Shown in pieces: positions 31,238 through 42,691 of a stretch of 64,000 nucleotides of DNA. Positions within the stretch are counted from its first letter, which is position 1; the number at the start of each line of letters is the position of its first letter. This DNA comes from Pseudomonas paralactis (lineage in GTDB: Bacteria > Pseudomonadota > Gammaproteobacteria > Pseudomonadales > Pseudomonadaceae). The position numbers were made by a program, and so were the translations under genes. The stretch spans positions 558,001 through 622,000 of the forward strand of contig NZ_JYLN01000004.1 in assembly GCF_001439735.1 (NCBI RefSeq). Direction: 5' to 3'. Under the pieces are notes generated by a model. The model saw nothing but the letters and a program-made list of their open reading frames with translations. It was not told the DNA's origin and did no database searches.

Positions 31238-32305
31238 ATGCTGGACTGGAAAAACCGTGAAGGCAGTGCCAAAGGCCCCGCCCCTGAGCCCAAGTCGGCC
31301 AACCGCAGCTATTTTCGCAACTTGCTGATGAGCCGGGCTTTGCTCAGCATTATCGGCCTGTACCTGCTGGTCACCGGTGGCCTGGGTTGGTACTGGAGCC
31401 AGGAGCCGGCGCTGTTTCCGGTCCAGCAGAACGCCCAGCTTGCCGCCGAAAAGGAAGGCAAGCAGATGGTTGTGGGTTACACCACCGTCGAAACCCTCAA
31501 GACCGTGGTCGGCACCTTGCTGAACAAGCCGGGCGGCTACATCTCCAACGATCGTTTCCCGCCGGGCTTGTGGATGGACAACATGCCGAGCTGGGAATAC
31601 GGCGTGCTGGTGCAGGTGCGTGACCTGACCCGCGCCTTGCGCAAAGACTTCGCCCGCTCCCAGTCGCAGTCGGCTGAAGATGCGGATTTGGCCAAGGCCG
31701 AGCCGCGCTTCAACTTCGATAACAAGAGCTGGGTGCTGCCTTCGAGCGAATCGGAATACCAGGAAGGCATCAACTCCCTGAGCCGCTACGAAGCGCGCCT
31801 GTCTGACCCGAACCAGCGCGGCGCACTGTTTTATGCGCGTGCCGACAACCTGAACAACTGGCTGGGCGATGTGGCGACCCGTTTGGGCTCGCTGTCCCAG
31901 CGCCTGTCGGCCAGCGTGGGTCGCGTCAAGTTGAACACTGCGCTGAAAACCGAGGCGCTGGCGCCGGGCGAAGTGCCGCAGGTCGATGAAGAAGTGGTGG
32001 AAACCCCATGGATGCAGATCGACAACGTGTTCTACGAAGCCCGCGGCCAGGCATGGGCGCTGTCCCATCTACTGCGCGCGATTGAAGTCGACTTTGCCGA
32101 TGTGCTGGCCAAGAAAAACGCCACCGTCAGCGTGCGCCAGATCATTCGTGAACTGGAGGCCTCGCAGGAACCGGTATGGAGTCCTATGATTCTTAACGGC
32201 AGTGGCTTCGGTGTACTGGCGAACCATTCGCTGGTGATGGCCAACTATATTTCCCGGGCAAACGCTGCAGTGATCGACTTGCGTCAGCTCCTCAACCAGG
32301 GTTGA
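31238..32305 (+). CDS. DUF2333 family membrane protein
   Basis: 355 residues, one membrane helix (LSIIGLYLLVTGGLGWYWSQ, about 35-55) with the remainder probably periplasmic. Conserved DUF2333 protein of gammaproteobacteria with unknown function. GAAAGGA lies 9 bases before the ATG. The stop overlaps the following Nudix start (TGATG). The 298 bp before it, between the divergent gcbA and this gene, hold the two promoters; I see no other gene. Confidence 0.9.
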   Translation: MLDWKNREGSAKGPAPEPKSANRSYFRNLLMSRALLSIIGLYLLVTGGLGWYWSQEPALFPVQQNAQLAAEKEGKQMVVGYTTVETLKTVVGTLLNKPGGYISNDRFPPGLWMDNMPSWEYGVLVQVRDLTRALRKDFARSQSQSAEDADLAKAEPRFNFDNKSWVLPSSESEYQEGINSLSRYEARLSDPNQRGALFYARADNLNNWLGDVATRLGSLSQRLSASVGRVKLNTALKTEALAPGEVPQVDEEVVETPWMQIDNVFYEARGQAWALSHLLRAIEVDFADVLAKKNATVSVRQIIRELEASQEPVWSPMILNGSGFGVLANHSLVMANYISRANAAVIDLRQLLNQG

Positions 32306-32844
32306 TGATGGACGCTACTCAAAAGGAGGCCGCACACCGCGTGGCCTCCGATGCTGAACTGATCTGCTGGGTCGACGAGCAGGACAACCTGCTCGGTCAC
32401 CTGGTCAGGTCCGACCTGCGCCAGCGCGGCCTGATTGGCCGTTGCACCTTTATTTTCCTGTTCAACTGCAGGGGCGAGCTGTGTGTGCACCGGCGCACCT
32501 TGAGCAAGGCGCTGTATCCGGGGTTTTGGGATACGGCGGCTGGGGGCATGGTGGCGGCGGGTGAGTCCTATGGGGTGTCGGCAGCCCGTGAGCTGGAAGA
32601 AGAGCTGGGTGTGAGCGGTGTGCCATTGACCGAGCATGACCACTTCTATTTTGAGGATGGCGACAGTCGGCTTTGGTGCAAATCCTACTCTGCTATATGG
32701 GACGGCCCCCTGCGGCTGCAGCCTGAAGAGGTCATGGAGGCACGCTTTCTGCCCATTGAAACGGTGCTTGCCGAGGCTGAGCAAAAGCCCTATTGCCCGG
32801 ATGCTCAAGAGGGGCTGCGGCGCTATCTCGCCTCACGTCGCTAA
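32305..32844 (+). CDS. Nudix hydrolase
   Basis: 179 residues. Complete Nudix box GMVAAGESYGVSAARELEEE followed by LGV near residues 73-95, which binds Mg for hydrolysis of nucleoside diphosphate derivatives. The flanks resemble the YfcD type (CWVDEQDNLLGHLVRSDLRQ at the start, HRRTLSKALYPGFWD). Substrate unknown. ATG 32305 overlaps the DUF2333 stop; ATG 32308 is possible. Confidence 0.92.
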   Translation: MMDATQKEAAHRVASDAELICWVDEQDNLLGHLVRSDLRQRGLIGRCTFIFLFNCRGELCVHRRTLSKALYPGFWDTAAGGMVAAGESYGVSAARELEEELGVSGVPLTEHDHFYFEDGDSRLWCKSYSAIWDGPLRLQPEEVMEARFLPIETVLAEAEQKPYCPDAQEGLRRYLASRR

Positions 32845-32938
32845 AGTTGTATAAATTGGCGCCATTTGGCTCTTAGCAACTTGGCTTTTTGCCGTTACAC
32901 TGCGCGCCTTTTCACCCGAACCGCTATTGTTTCACCCT

Positions 32939-33036
32939 GTAGGAGCGAGCTTGCTCGCGAAAAGCGCCAATACACCGCGTGCTGCCTGAATGCCCGCGTT
33001 ATCGTTGACGACCTTCGCGAGCAAGCTCGCTCCTAC
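32939..33036 (+). repeat. REPIN, GTAGGAGCGAGCTTGCTCGC type, orientation A
   Basis: Inverted REP halves GTAGGAGCGAGCTTGCTCGC and complement with a conserved inner part ending CGCGTTATCGTTGACG. It lies in the 306-bp gap before yciH, which otherwise shows nothing but GC-rich leader. The same orientation is seen at 54709 and 63283. Confidence 0.87.
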
Positions 33037-33150
33037 GGTGGTAATGACCTTGACGGTTCGGTAGCGCTGCCCCTGCCTGAGTGGGGCTTCGCGGTCGGTC
33101 ACCGCCCTTTGCGGCGCCGATCAGTCTTCATCCTCCCAAGAGGATTGCCG

Positions 33151-33522
33151 GTGGCCAAAAAAGCCGCATCCTTCGCCGCCCTTGGTGGCCTGGTATTTTC
33201 CACCGATGCAGGTCGACACTGCCCGGACTGTCGTCAGCCCGTGGATTCGTGTACCTGCAAACAGACCCTGATTCCCGAAGGCGATGGCATTGCCCGCGTA
33301 CGCCGCGAGAGCAAAGGCCGTGGCGGCAAGACGGTGACTACCATCACCGGCGTGCCTCTGGCCGAAGACGCCCTCAAGGAGCTGGCCACCACGCTGAAAA
33401 AGCGCTGCGGCACCGGTGGTGCATTGAAAGACGGGGTCATCGAGATTCAGGGCGATCACGTCGAACTGCTGTTGGCCGAGCTGATCAAGCTCGGTTACAA
33501 GGCCAAGAAGTCCGGCGGCTGA
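33151..33522 (+). CDS. yciH: SUI1/YciH translation factor-like protein
   Basis: 123 residues, start GTG 33151 with AGAGGA eight bases upstream; the frame is open further upstream, but that part overlaps a REP element. N-terminal Cys cluster CPDCRQPVDSCTC (residues 29-41) and a C-terminal SUI1 domain with RRESKGRGGKTVTTITGVPL and LKKRCGTGGALKDGVIEIQG. The bacterial YciH is a stress-related homologue of eIF1; its exact role is not settled. Confidence 0.93.
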   Translation: MAKKAASFAALGGLVFSTDAGRHCPDCRQPVDSCTCKQTLIPEGDGIARVRRESKGRGGKTVTTITGVPLAEDALKELATTLKKRCGTGGALKDGVIEIQGDHVELLLAELIKLGYKAKKSGG

Positions 33523-33611
33523 AAGCCTCTTCCCAACCTGTGGCTAAACTCTGTCCTGCGAGTGGGGTCTGACCTTCTTACAGGCAAATCGTCATTTTCA
33601 TTCTTTAGACT

Positions 33612-33637
33612 GCGCCAGCCTCCGTTTGAGGTGGCGC
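33612..33637 (+). promoter_or_regulatory. hairpin in the speA leader
   Basis: GCGCCAGCCTC-CGTTT-GAGGTGGCGC: ten paired bases with one bulged G and a 5-base loop, ending 27 bases before the speA ATG. The following bases are not T-rich, so it is not a standard terminator of yciH; a leader control element is possible. Confidence 0.4.
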
Positions 33638-33664
33638 CTTCGCCTTCATTTATAGGGGACTTCG

Positions 33665-35578
<1,914 letters not shown>

Positions 35579-35583
35579 TATAG

Positions 35584-35609
35584 GTGGGAGGGGGCTTGCT
35601 CCCTCCCAC
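35584..35609. repeat. single REP hairpin between speA and MATE gene
   Basis: GTGGGAGGG and CCCTCCCAC, perfect 9-bp arms around GGCTTGCT, six bases after the speA stop and 18 before the stop of the convergent MATE gene. A lone REP unit that could end both transcripts. Confidence 0.8.
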
Positions 35610-35627
35610 ATTTGGTTCTGTATTCCT

Positions 35628-36971
35628 TCAGTTTGCTTCCAGCCACAGCCCTTGCCGATTCAAGCGCCAGGCTATCGCCCACAAAGTCAGGCTGCGCACC
35701 GCCATAAACAGCAGGAAGGTTATCCACAGCCCGTGGTTACCCAACCCCTGCAACGCCCAGGCAACCGGCAGCACCAGCAGCACCGTCAACAACATCCCAT
35801 TGCGCATTTCCCGCGCCCGCGTTGCACCGATAAACAGCCCATCAAGCAAATAACTCCACACCGCAATCAACGGCAATACCGCCAGGTAGGGCAGGTAGAT
35901 ATCGGCGGTTTCGCGCACGCTGGGGATATCGGTTTGCATGGCGATAAACAGATGGCCGCCAAAGGTGAACAGCAGGGCGAAACCAATGCTGGCGATTAAC
36001 GACCAACCACAGGCCACCACCAGCGAGCGGCGCAACGCCTGGCGGTCATGGGCACCAATGGCGTGGCCGCATAGCGCTTCGACCGCATGAGCCAAGCCAT
36101 CCAAGGCATGAGCCGTCAGTAACAGGCCGTTAAGCAGCAGCGCATTGGCCGCCACGGTGGCATCGCCCAGACGAGCACCTTGCACCGTGATCATGAAAAA
36201 TACCGACTGCAAGGCGAGGCTGCGAATAAAGATGTCGCGGTTCACCGCCAGCAATGGGCGCCAGCTTTGCCACAGTTTCAAGGCGGCCCAGGCGATATGC
36301 CCCGGATAGGCGCGCAGGGCTTTTTGCGTGAGCGCCAGGCCGAGCAGGGCGCCGGTCCATTCCGCGATCACCGAGGCACGGGCGGAGCCGACCACGCCCC
36401 AGTCCAGCCCGAGGACGAACCATAGGTTGAGCGCGATGTTGACCAGGTTGGTGGTCAGCAAAATCGCCAATGGCGCTCGTGCATTCTGCGTGCCGAGGAA
36501 CCAGCCGACCAGCGCATAGCTGGCGAGGGCGGCGGGCAGGCCGAACAGGCGGGTGTGGAAAAACTCGCGGGTCAGTTGGTTCAATTCAGGGGAGGGCTGC
36601 ATCCATTCCAAAGCCAGGTGGCTCAGGGGAATACCGACCGTGCCCAGCAACATCGCCAACCCCAGCGCCAACAGCAAGCCTTGCAACAGGATCTGCCGCA
36701 GCGCCGCACCATCGTTGCGCCCGGCGGCCTGGGCGGCGAACCCGGTGGAGCCCATGCGCAGGAAACCCATGGCCCACGCCAGGAAGGTATACAGGCTGGC
36801 GCCGACTGCCACGGCGCCCAGTTGGTGGGCGTGGGGCAGGTGGCCGATGACCATGCTGTCCACCAGGGCCACCAAGGGCACCGAGATATTCGACAGGATC
36901 ATCGGCGCGGCCAGGGCCCAGACGCGGCGATGGGTAGGGCGGTGGCGCCAGTCGGCGAGCAGGGCGGTCAT
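35628..36971 (-). CDS. MATE family efflux transporter
   Basis: 447 residues with about twelve membrane helices in two MatE halves (starting RRVWALAAPMILSNISVPLV and again near residue 230). The DinF-like branch is suggested by PLVALVDSMVIGHL and GFLRMGSTGFAAQAAGRND. Such pumps exchange Na or H for drugs or metabolites; substrate unknown. AAGGAG five bases before ATG 36971. Confidence 0.93.
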   Translation of the reverse strand: MTALLADWRHRPTHRRVWALAAPMILSNISVPLVALVDSMVIGHLPHAHQLGAVAVGASLYTFLAWAMGFLRMGSTGFAAQAAGRNDGAALRQILLQGLLLALGLAMLLGTVGIPLSHLALEWMQPSPELNQLTREFFHTRLFGLPAALASYALVGWFLGTQNARAPLAILLTTNLVNIALNLWFVLGLDWGVVGSARASVIAEWTGALLGLALTQKALRAYPGHIAWAALKLWQSWRPLLAVNRDIFIRSLALQSVFFMITVQGARLGDATVAANALLLNGLLLTAHALDGLAHAVEALCGHAIGAHDRQALRRSLVVACGWSLIASIGFALLFTFGGHLFIAMQTDIPSVRETADIYLPYLAVLPLIAVWSYLLDGLFIGATRAREMRNGMLLTVLLVLPVAWALQGLGNHGLWITFLLFMAVRSLTLWAIAWRLNRQGLWLEAN

Positions 36972-37028
36972 GAAGGCTCCTTGGTGGAGCGGCATTGTAA
37001 CCGTCAGCCCGCCACACTGCAGAACCAA

Positions 37029-37118
37029 TGTGGGAGCTGGCTTGCCTGCGATAGCAGTGGGTCAGCCAGTGAAGATATCGGCTGAAAGACCGCTATCGCA
37101 GGCAAGCCAGCTCCCACA
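37029..37118. repeat. REPIN, TGTGGGAGCTGGCTTGCCTG type
   Basis: Inverted REP halves in the 299-bp divergent gap between the MATE gene and yfhM. The inner bases begin AGCAGTGGGTCAG as at 14540. The bases between 37119 and 37270 should hold the yfhM promoter; I see no sure box. Confidence 0.85.
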
Positions 37119-37270
37119 GTTTGATCTCCAGTGGCTGTGGGATTTGGCTTGGCTTCATGCCCACCTAGAACCAACCGCCCCTCCGTCGGTCAATGTGACC
37201 AGCGCCGCAGCGGCTTGGTCGGCACTGATATATAGTTCACCCCTCGGTTCCCTCTGACTACGAGTGCCCC

Positions 37271-40200
37271 ATGCTTAACAAAGGACTGTTCCTGGCCTGC
37301 GCGCTGGCCCTGCTGAGCGCTTGCGATTCTTCTGATAAACCCGCAGCACCGCCTGCGCCCACTGTGGCGGTAGCGCCGAAGCCGGTGAAAGCCGCGGTGG
37401 ATGTGGCAGCGCTCAAACAGCGCTATGCCGGGCGTGAGTTAAGCGTGGTGGACGTGTCCGAGGTGCAGTTGGACGGGGCCAGCACCCTGTCGGTGAGCTT
37501 TTCCATTCCCCTGGATCCGGACCAGAAGTTCGCCGATAAACTGCACTTGGTGGACAGCAAGTCCGGCAAGGTCGATGGCGCCTGGGAGCTGTCCGATAAC
37601 CTGATGGAGTTGCGCCTGCGTCACCTGGAGCCGCAGCGCAAGCTGGTGCTGACGGTGGATGCCGGGGTAAAGGCGGTCAACGACAACAAGCTCGCCGCCG
37701 AATACACCGCCCGCCTGGAAACCCGTGATCTGCAAGCTACCGTCGGCTTTGCCAGCCGCGGCACGTTGCTGCCGACACGTCTGGCCGAGGGCTTGCCGGT
37801 AATCGCGCTGAACGTCGACAAAATCGACGTCGAGTTCTTCCGTATCAAACCCGAATCCCTGCCGTCGTTCCTGGCGCAGTGGGGGCGCAATACCAGCCTG
37901 CAAAGCTATGAGTCCCGTGAACTACTGCCGATGGCCGAACTGGTCTATGGCGGGCGTTTCGACCTGAACCCGGCGCGCAACACTCGCGAAACCCTGCTGC
38001 TGCCGATTGCCGGTCTCAAGCAATTGCAGCAGCCGGGGGTGTACCTGGCGGTGATGCGTGCTTCGGGCACCTACAACTATTCGCAACCGGCTACGCTGTT
38101 CACCTTGAGTGATATCGGCCTGTCGGTGCACCGCTATGCCAATCGCCTGGACGTGTTTACCCAGGCGTTGGAAGGCGGCAAGGCACTGAACGGCGTCGAA
38201 CTGGAAATCCTTGATGCCGAAGGCCGCGTACTCGGTCAGGGCAAGACTGAAGACGGCGGTCACGCCGAGCTGCCTCTGCCGAAAAAAGCCCAGGTGTTGC
38301 TGGCAAAGCTTGGCGAACAAACCAGCCTGCTGCGCCTGGACAGCGCCGCGCTGGATTTGGCCGAGTTCGATATCGGCGGGCAGCCGTCCCACCCGCTGCA
38401 GTTTTTTGTATTCGGCCCGCGTGATCTGTACCGCCCCGGCGAAACCGTGTTGCTCAATGCATTATTGCGCGACAAGGATGGCAACGCGGTCAAGCCGCAG
38501 CCGGTGAGCGTCGAGGTGCGCCGTCCGGATGAACAGGTGAGCCGCAAATTCGTGTGGGACGCGGATGCCTCCGGCCTGTACCAATATGCCTTGCAACTGG
38601 CCGGCGAAGCACCGACCGGGCGCTGGCAATTGGTGTTTGACCTGGGGGACGGCAAGCCGCAGCTGTATGAGTTTCTTGTTGAAGATTTCCTGCCCGAACG
38701 CCTGGCGCTGGAACTCAAGGGCAGTGACACCGCGCTGAGCCCGGCGGACAACCCGGTTATTCAGGTCAACGGGCGCTATCTGTACGGCGCACCGGCATCC
38801 GGCAATCGGGTCAGTGGCCAGGTCTATGTGCGCCCGCTGCGTGAAGCGGTCAAATCCTTGCCGGGTTACCAGTTCGGTTCCGTTACCGAAGAAGAGCTGA
38901 GCCAGGATTTTGAACTGGACGAAAGCGTACTCGACGCCAACGGCGAGCAAGCGTTGACCCTGGAAAGCAAGTGGGCCGAGGCCAAATCCCCACTGCAACT
39001 GATTGTGCAAGCCAGCCTGCAAGAGTCCGGCGGGCGGCCCATCACCCGACGCCTGGTGCAGCCGATCTGGCCGGCCGAGCAATTGCCGGGGTTGCGCGGG
39101 CTGTTTGATGGCAAGGAAACCAACGGCGATGGCCCGGTGGAGTTCGAAGTGCTGGTGGCCAACCAGGACGGGCAGAAGCTTGCCGCGCAGGACCTGAAGG
39201 TGCGCCTGGTGCGCGAGCGCCGTGACTACTACTGGAACTACTCGGAGAACGATGGCTGGAGCTATCACTTCAACGAGAAATTCCTCAACCTCGATGAGCA
39301 GACCCTGAACATCAAGGCCGGCGACACCGCCAAGGTCAGCTTCCAGGTGGAGTGGGGCCCGTACCGTGTCGAGGTTGAAGACCCGCAGACCGGGCTGATC
39401 AGCAGCGTGCGCTTCTGGGCCGGTTACCAGGCCCAGGACAACACCGAAGGCGGCGCCGTGCGGCCCGACCAGGTCAAGCTGGCGCTGGATAAACCGGCCT
39501 ATGGCGATGGCGACACCGCCAACGTCACCGTTACGCCGCCCGCTGCCGGTAAAGGCTACCTGTTGGTGGAGTCTGCCGAAGGCCCGCTGTGGTGGCAGGA
39601 AATCGACGTGCCGGCCGAAGGCAAAAGCTTTGCGGTGAAGCTCGACCCGAAATGGTCGCGCCATGATCTGTATGTGAGCGCCCTGGTGATTCGCCCCGGC
39701 GAGCGCAAAGCCAATATCACCCCCAAGCGCGCCGTGGGCCTGTTGCACCTGCCGCTGGATCGCACCCAGCGCAAACTCGGCCTGACCCTCACCGCGCCGG
39801 AAAAAATGCGCCCCAAGCAACCACTCACGGTAAAGATCGCCGCGAAGAACGCCGATGGCAGCGTGCCCAAGCAGGTGCATGTGCTGTTGGCGGCGGTGGA
39901 CGTGGGCATCCTCAATATTACCGAATACCCAACGCCCGATCCGTACTCCAGCCTGTTCGGCCGCAAAGCCTATGGCGTCGACCAGTTCGACATCTACGGC
40001 CAGTTGATCGAGGCGGGCCAGGGGCGCCTGGCCAGTCTGGCATTTGGTGGTGACGCGGCATTGGCCAAAGGCGGCAAACGCCCGGACACCAGCGTGACCA
40101 TCGTGGCTCTGCAAAGCGCGCCGGTGGCCTTGAACGACAAAGGCGAGGGCGAAGTCAGCGTCAATATCCCCGACTTCAATGGCGAACTGCGCCTGATGGC

Positions 40201-42166
40201 CCAGGCCTGGAGCGATGATCGCTACGGCATGGCCGAGGGCAAGACCGTTATCGCTGCACCGCTGATTGCCGAGCTGTCGGCGCCGCGCTTCCTGGCCGGA
40301 GGCGACCAGACCACTCTGGCTTTGGACCTCTCCAACCTGTCGGGCAAGGCGCAGAAACTCGATGTGCAATTAGCGACGCAAGGGCCGTTGGAACTGGTCA
40401 ACAGCGACGCGCAATCGCTTGAACTCAAGCAAGGCCAGCGCACCACCCTGCGCATTCCGGTAAAAGCCTGGGGCGGTTTCGGTCAGGGCAAGGTCAAGGT
40501 TACGGTCAATGGCCTGGACCTGCCGGGGGAAAACCTGCCGCCGTTCAGCCGTGAATGGACCCTGGGCGTGCGCCCCGCGTATCCGGCTTTGCTCAAGCAT
40601 TACCGTGCCGTGATCAAGGATCAGCCGTGGAGCTTGCCGGCGGGTGCGCTGGATCAGTTCGATGCCTCGGGGCGTGAGGCGCTGTTGAGCCTGTCGAGCC
40701 GGCCGCCGTTGAACCTTGGCGCGCAGATCAGTGCGCTCAAGGCCTACCCCTATGGCTGCCTGGAACAAACCGCCAGCGGCTTGTATCCGTCGCTGTATGC
40801 CGACGATGCGCTGCTCAAGCGCCTTAGCATTGAGGGCGAGCCGGATGCCGAGCGCAAACGCAAGATCGAGTTGGGCATCGAACGCCTGCTGGGGATGCAG
40901 CGCTACAACGGCAGCTTTGGCCTGTGGGGCGCTGACGGCGAGGAAGAGTATTGGCTGACTGCGTATGTCACCGACTTCCTGCTGCGTGCCCGCGACCAGG
41001 GTTTTGCCGTACCACCTGAAGCCTTGAAGAAGGCCAGCGAGCGGCTGCTGCGGTATGTGCAGGAACGCAACCTGATTGAAGTCGACTACAGCGACAACGC
41101 CGAGCACACGCGTTTCGCCGTACAGGCCTACGCCGGTATGGTGCTGGCCCGCAGTCAACAGGCGCCGTTGGGTGCCTTGCGCAGCCTGTTTGAACGGCGC
41201 AGCGATGCGCGCTCCGGGTTGCCGTTGGTGCAGTTGGCCATCGCCCTGCAAAAAATGGGCGACCAGCCGCGTGCCGATCAAGCCTTGCTCGCCGGTTTGG
41301 CGGCGCAGCGCAGTGCCAAGGAGTGGCTGGCCGACTACGGCAGCCCGTTGCGCGATCAGGCGATGATTCTGGCGTTGCTGGAGGAAAGTGATCTGGCCAA
41401 GGGCACGCGTGAAGAGCGCCTGTTTACCTTGTCGGACCAGTTGGCGGCCAGCCCCTATCTGTCGACCCAGGAGCGCAACTCACTGTTCCTGGCCGGGCGG
41501 CTGGGTTTCGCCCAGCCCGCATCGGCGTGGAAGGTGCTGTTGGACGGCAGCGACGGCGAGCATGAGCTGAACAACCAACACTCGACGCTTAACCTGGAAG
41601 GCAAGTTGCTCTCCGGCAATTTGAGCCTGACCAATCAAAGCGATGTGCCGGTCTACCAGCAACTGACCATCTCGGGTTACCCACACGTGCCGCCTGCCCC
41701 GGGTGGCGAGAACCTGAGTATTCGCCGCGAATACCTGGGCATGAATGGCCAGCCGTTGAATCTGCGCAGCCTCAACAGCGGCGACCTGGTGCTGGTGCAC
41801 CTGGCCGTCAGTGCCAAGCAACGGGTGCCGGATGCCCTGGTGGTGGACTTGCTGCCCGCCGGCCTGGAACTGGAAAACCAGAACCTGGCACAAAGCGCAG
41901 CGAGCCTGGAGAACGCCAGCAGCCAGGTCAAGGAGTGGCGCGAGTCGATGCAGAACGCATCGCTCAAGCATCAGGAGTTCAGGGATGATCGCTATGTGGC
42001 GGCCATGAACCTGGACGGCTACGGCACCACGCACTTGCTGTACCTGGCACGGGCGGTGACGCCGGGCACCTATCGGGTGCCGCCTCCGCAAGTGGAGTCG
42101 ATGTATCGACCGAACTGGCAGGCGGTGGGCGAGACGCCGGTGGATATGGTGATCAAGGGCCGCTGA
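37271..42166 (+). CDS. yfhM: bacterial alpha-2-macroglobulin lipoprotein YfhM
   Basis: 1631 residues. Lipoprotein signal with lipobox LLSAC (Cys18) and Asp at +2, which in enterobacteria keeps the protein at the inner membrane. MG-type beta domains fill the N-terminal two thirds; the thioester motif CLEQ is at residues 1163-1166 in the alpha-helical thioester domain. It is thought to trap proteases that enter the periplasm and to work with PbpC, encoded just downstream. Intact thioester places it in the YfhM class rather than the MagD class. Confidence 0.95.
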   Translation: MLNKGLFLACALALLSACDSSDKPAAPPAPTVAVAPKPVKAAVDVAALKQRYAGRELSVVDVSEVQLDGASTLSVSFSIPLDPDQKFADKLHLVDSKSGKVDGAWELSDNLMELRLRHLEPQRKLVLTVDAGVKAVNDNKLAAEYTARLETRDLQATVGFASRGTLLPTRLAEGLPVIALNVDKIDVEFFRIKPESLPSFLAQWGRNTSLQSYESRELLPMAELVYGGRFDLNPARNTRETLLLPIAGLKQLQQPGVYLAVMRASGTYNYSQPATLFTLSDIGLSVHRYANRLDVFTQALEGGKALNGVELEILDAEGRVLGQGKTEDGGHAELPLPKKAQVLLAKLGEQTSLLRLDSAALDLAEFDIGGQPSHPLQFFVFGPRDLYRPGETVLLNALLRDKDGNAVKPQPVSVEVRRPDEQVSRKFVWDADASGLYQYALQLAGEAPTGRWQLVFDLGDGKPQLYEFLVEDFLPERLALELKGSDTALSPADNPVIQVNGRYLYGAPASGNRVSGQVYVRPLREAVKSLPGYQFGSVTEEELSQDFELDESVLDANGEQALTLESKWAEAKSPLQLIVQASLQESGGRPITRRLVQPIWPAEQLPGLRGLFDGKETNGDGPVEFEVLVANQDGQKLAAQDLKVRLVRERRDYYWNYSENDGWSYHFNEKFLNLDEQTLNIKAGDTAKVSFQVEWGPYRVEVEDPQTGLISSVRFWAGYQAQDNTEGGAVRPDQVKLALDKPAYGDGDTANVTVTPPAAGKGYLLVESAEGPLWWQEIDVPAEGKSFAVKLDPKWSRHDLYVSALVIRPGERKANITPKRAVGLLHLPLDRTQRKLGLTLTAPEKMRPKQPLTVKIAAKNADGSVPKQVHVLLAAVDVGILNITEYPTPDPYSSLFGRKAYGVDQFDIYGQLIEAGQGRLASLAFGGDAALAKGGKRPDTSVTIVALQSAPVALNDKGEGEVSVNIPDFNGELRLMAQAWSDDRYGMAEGKTVIAAPLIAELSAPRFLAGGDQTTLALDLSNLSGKAQKLDVQLATQGPLELVNSDAQSLELKQGQRTTLRIPVKAWGGFGQGKVKVTVNGLDLPGENLPPFSREWTLGVRPAYPALLKHYRAVIKDQPWSLPAGALDQFDASGREALLSLSSRPPLNLGAQISALKAYPYGCLEQTASGLYPSLYADDALLKRLSIEGEPDAERKRKIELGIERLLGMQRYNGSFGLWGADGEEEYWLTAYVTDFLLRARDQGFAVPPEALKKASERLLRYVQERNLIEVDYSDNAEHTRFAVQAYAGMVLARSQQAPLGALRSLFERRSDARSGLPLVQLAIALQKMGDQPRADQALLAGLAAQRSAKEWLADYGSPLRDQAMILALLEESDLAKGTREERLFTLSDQLAASPYLSTQERNSLFLAGRLGFAQPASAWKVLLDGSDGEHELNNQHSTLNLEGKLLSGNLSLTNQSDVPVYQQLTISGYPHVPPAPGGENLSIRREYLGMNGQPLNLRSLNSGDLVLVHLAVSAKQRVPDALVVDLLPAGLELENQNLAQSAASLENASSQVKEWRESMQNASLKHQEFRDDRYVAAMNLDGYGTTHLLYLARAVTPGTYRVPPPQVESMYRPNWQAVGETPVDMVIKGR

Positions 42167-42187
42167 AACGGGATGGTTGAATCTTTG

Positions 42188-42286
42188 CAGGAGCGAGCTT
42201 GCTCGCGAAAAACGTCAACGAGAACGCGTGTTTCCTGAATCAACGCGGCGCCTTTGAGTTCTTCGCGAGCAAGCTCGCTCCTACAG
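42188..42286 (-). repeat. REPIN, GTAGGAGCGAGCTTGCTCGC type, orientation B
   Basis: Inverted REP halves with the inner part starting AACGTCAACGAGAACGCG, the reverse of orientation A. After yfhM and before the stop of the small membrane protein gene. Confidence 0.86.
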
Positions 42287-42307
42287 GGGAATTGAGTGGT
42301 TGCACCG

Positions 42308-42601
42308 TCAGTGCACGACCCAACTGAGTAGCCAAAGCCCCAACATCAGCCAGATGATCCCGATAATGATCGACGCCCGCATAAAGGCGCGTACCGCCGA
42401 GTACAGGAAGAGCAACCCGACGATCAGGGTGATGATGCTGATGATCGAGGTATCCATGCCCAAGGTGCGCGACAAGCCATCGATAAAGTTGCCGCCGGCG
42501 TGGGTCAAGGCCCCGAACAACCCGCTCAGGCCATCGACGATAAAGCGGATGACGGAGCCGAGCGCCTGGCCCAACCATTCGAAAAAGCTTTCTACCTGCA
42601 T
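42308..42601 (-). CDS. small membrane protein of unknown function
   Basis: 97 residues. An amphipathic N-terminal half (SFFEWLGQALGSVIRFIVDG) and two membrane helices in the C-terminal half (ISIITLIVGLLFLYSAVRAF and ASIIIGIIWLMLGLWLLSWV). AGGA seven bases before the ATG supports expression. No family recognised. It lies on the opposite strand between yfhM and pbpC, so it would be transcribed against that operon. Confidence 0.75.
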   Translation of the reverse strand: MQVESFFEWLGQALGSVIRFIVDGLSGLFGALTHAGGNFIDGLSRTLGMDTSIISIITLIVGLLFLYSAVRAFMRASIIIGIIWLMLGLWLLSWVVH

Positions 42602-42691
42602 GTGCGTGTCCTGATAAGAAGGTGGGCGTAACTGTGCCTTTGGTCGTTATTGCGACAGGCTAGTTCCCTACAAGCATAGAGGTTTGCCCGG

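Noticed and set aside
38462..40369. 635-codon open frame antisense to yfhM
   Set aside because: Shadow of the alpha-2-macroglobulin gene; no recognisable protein pattern.
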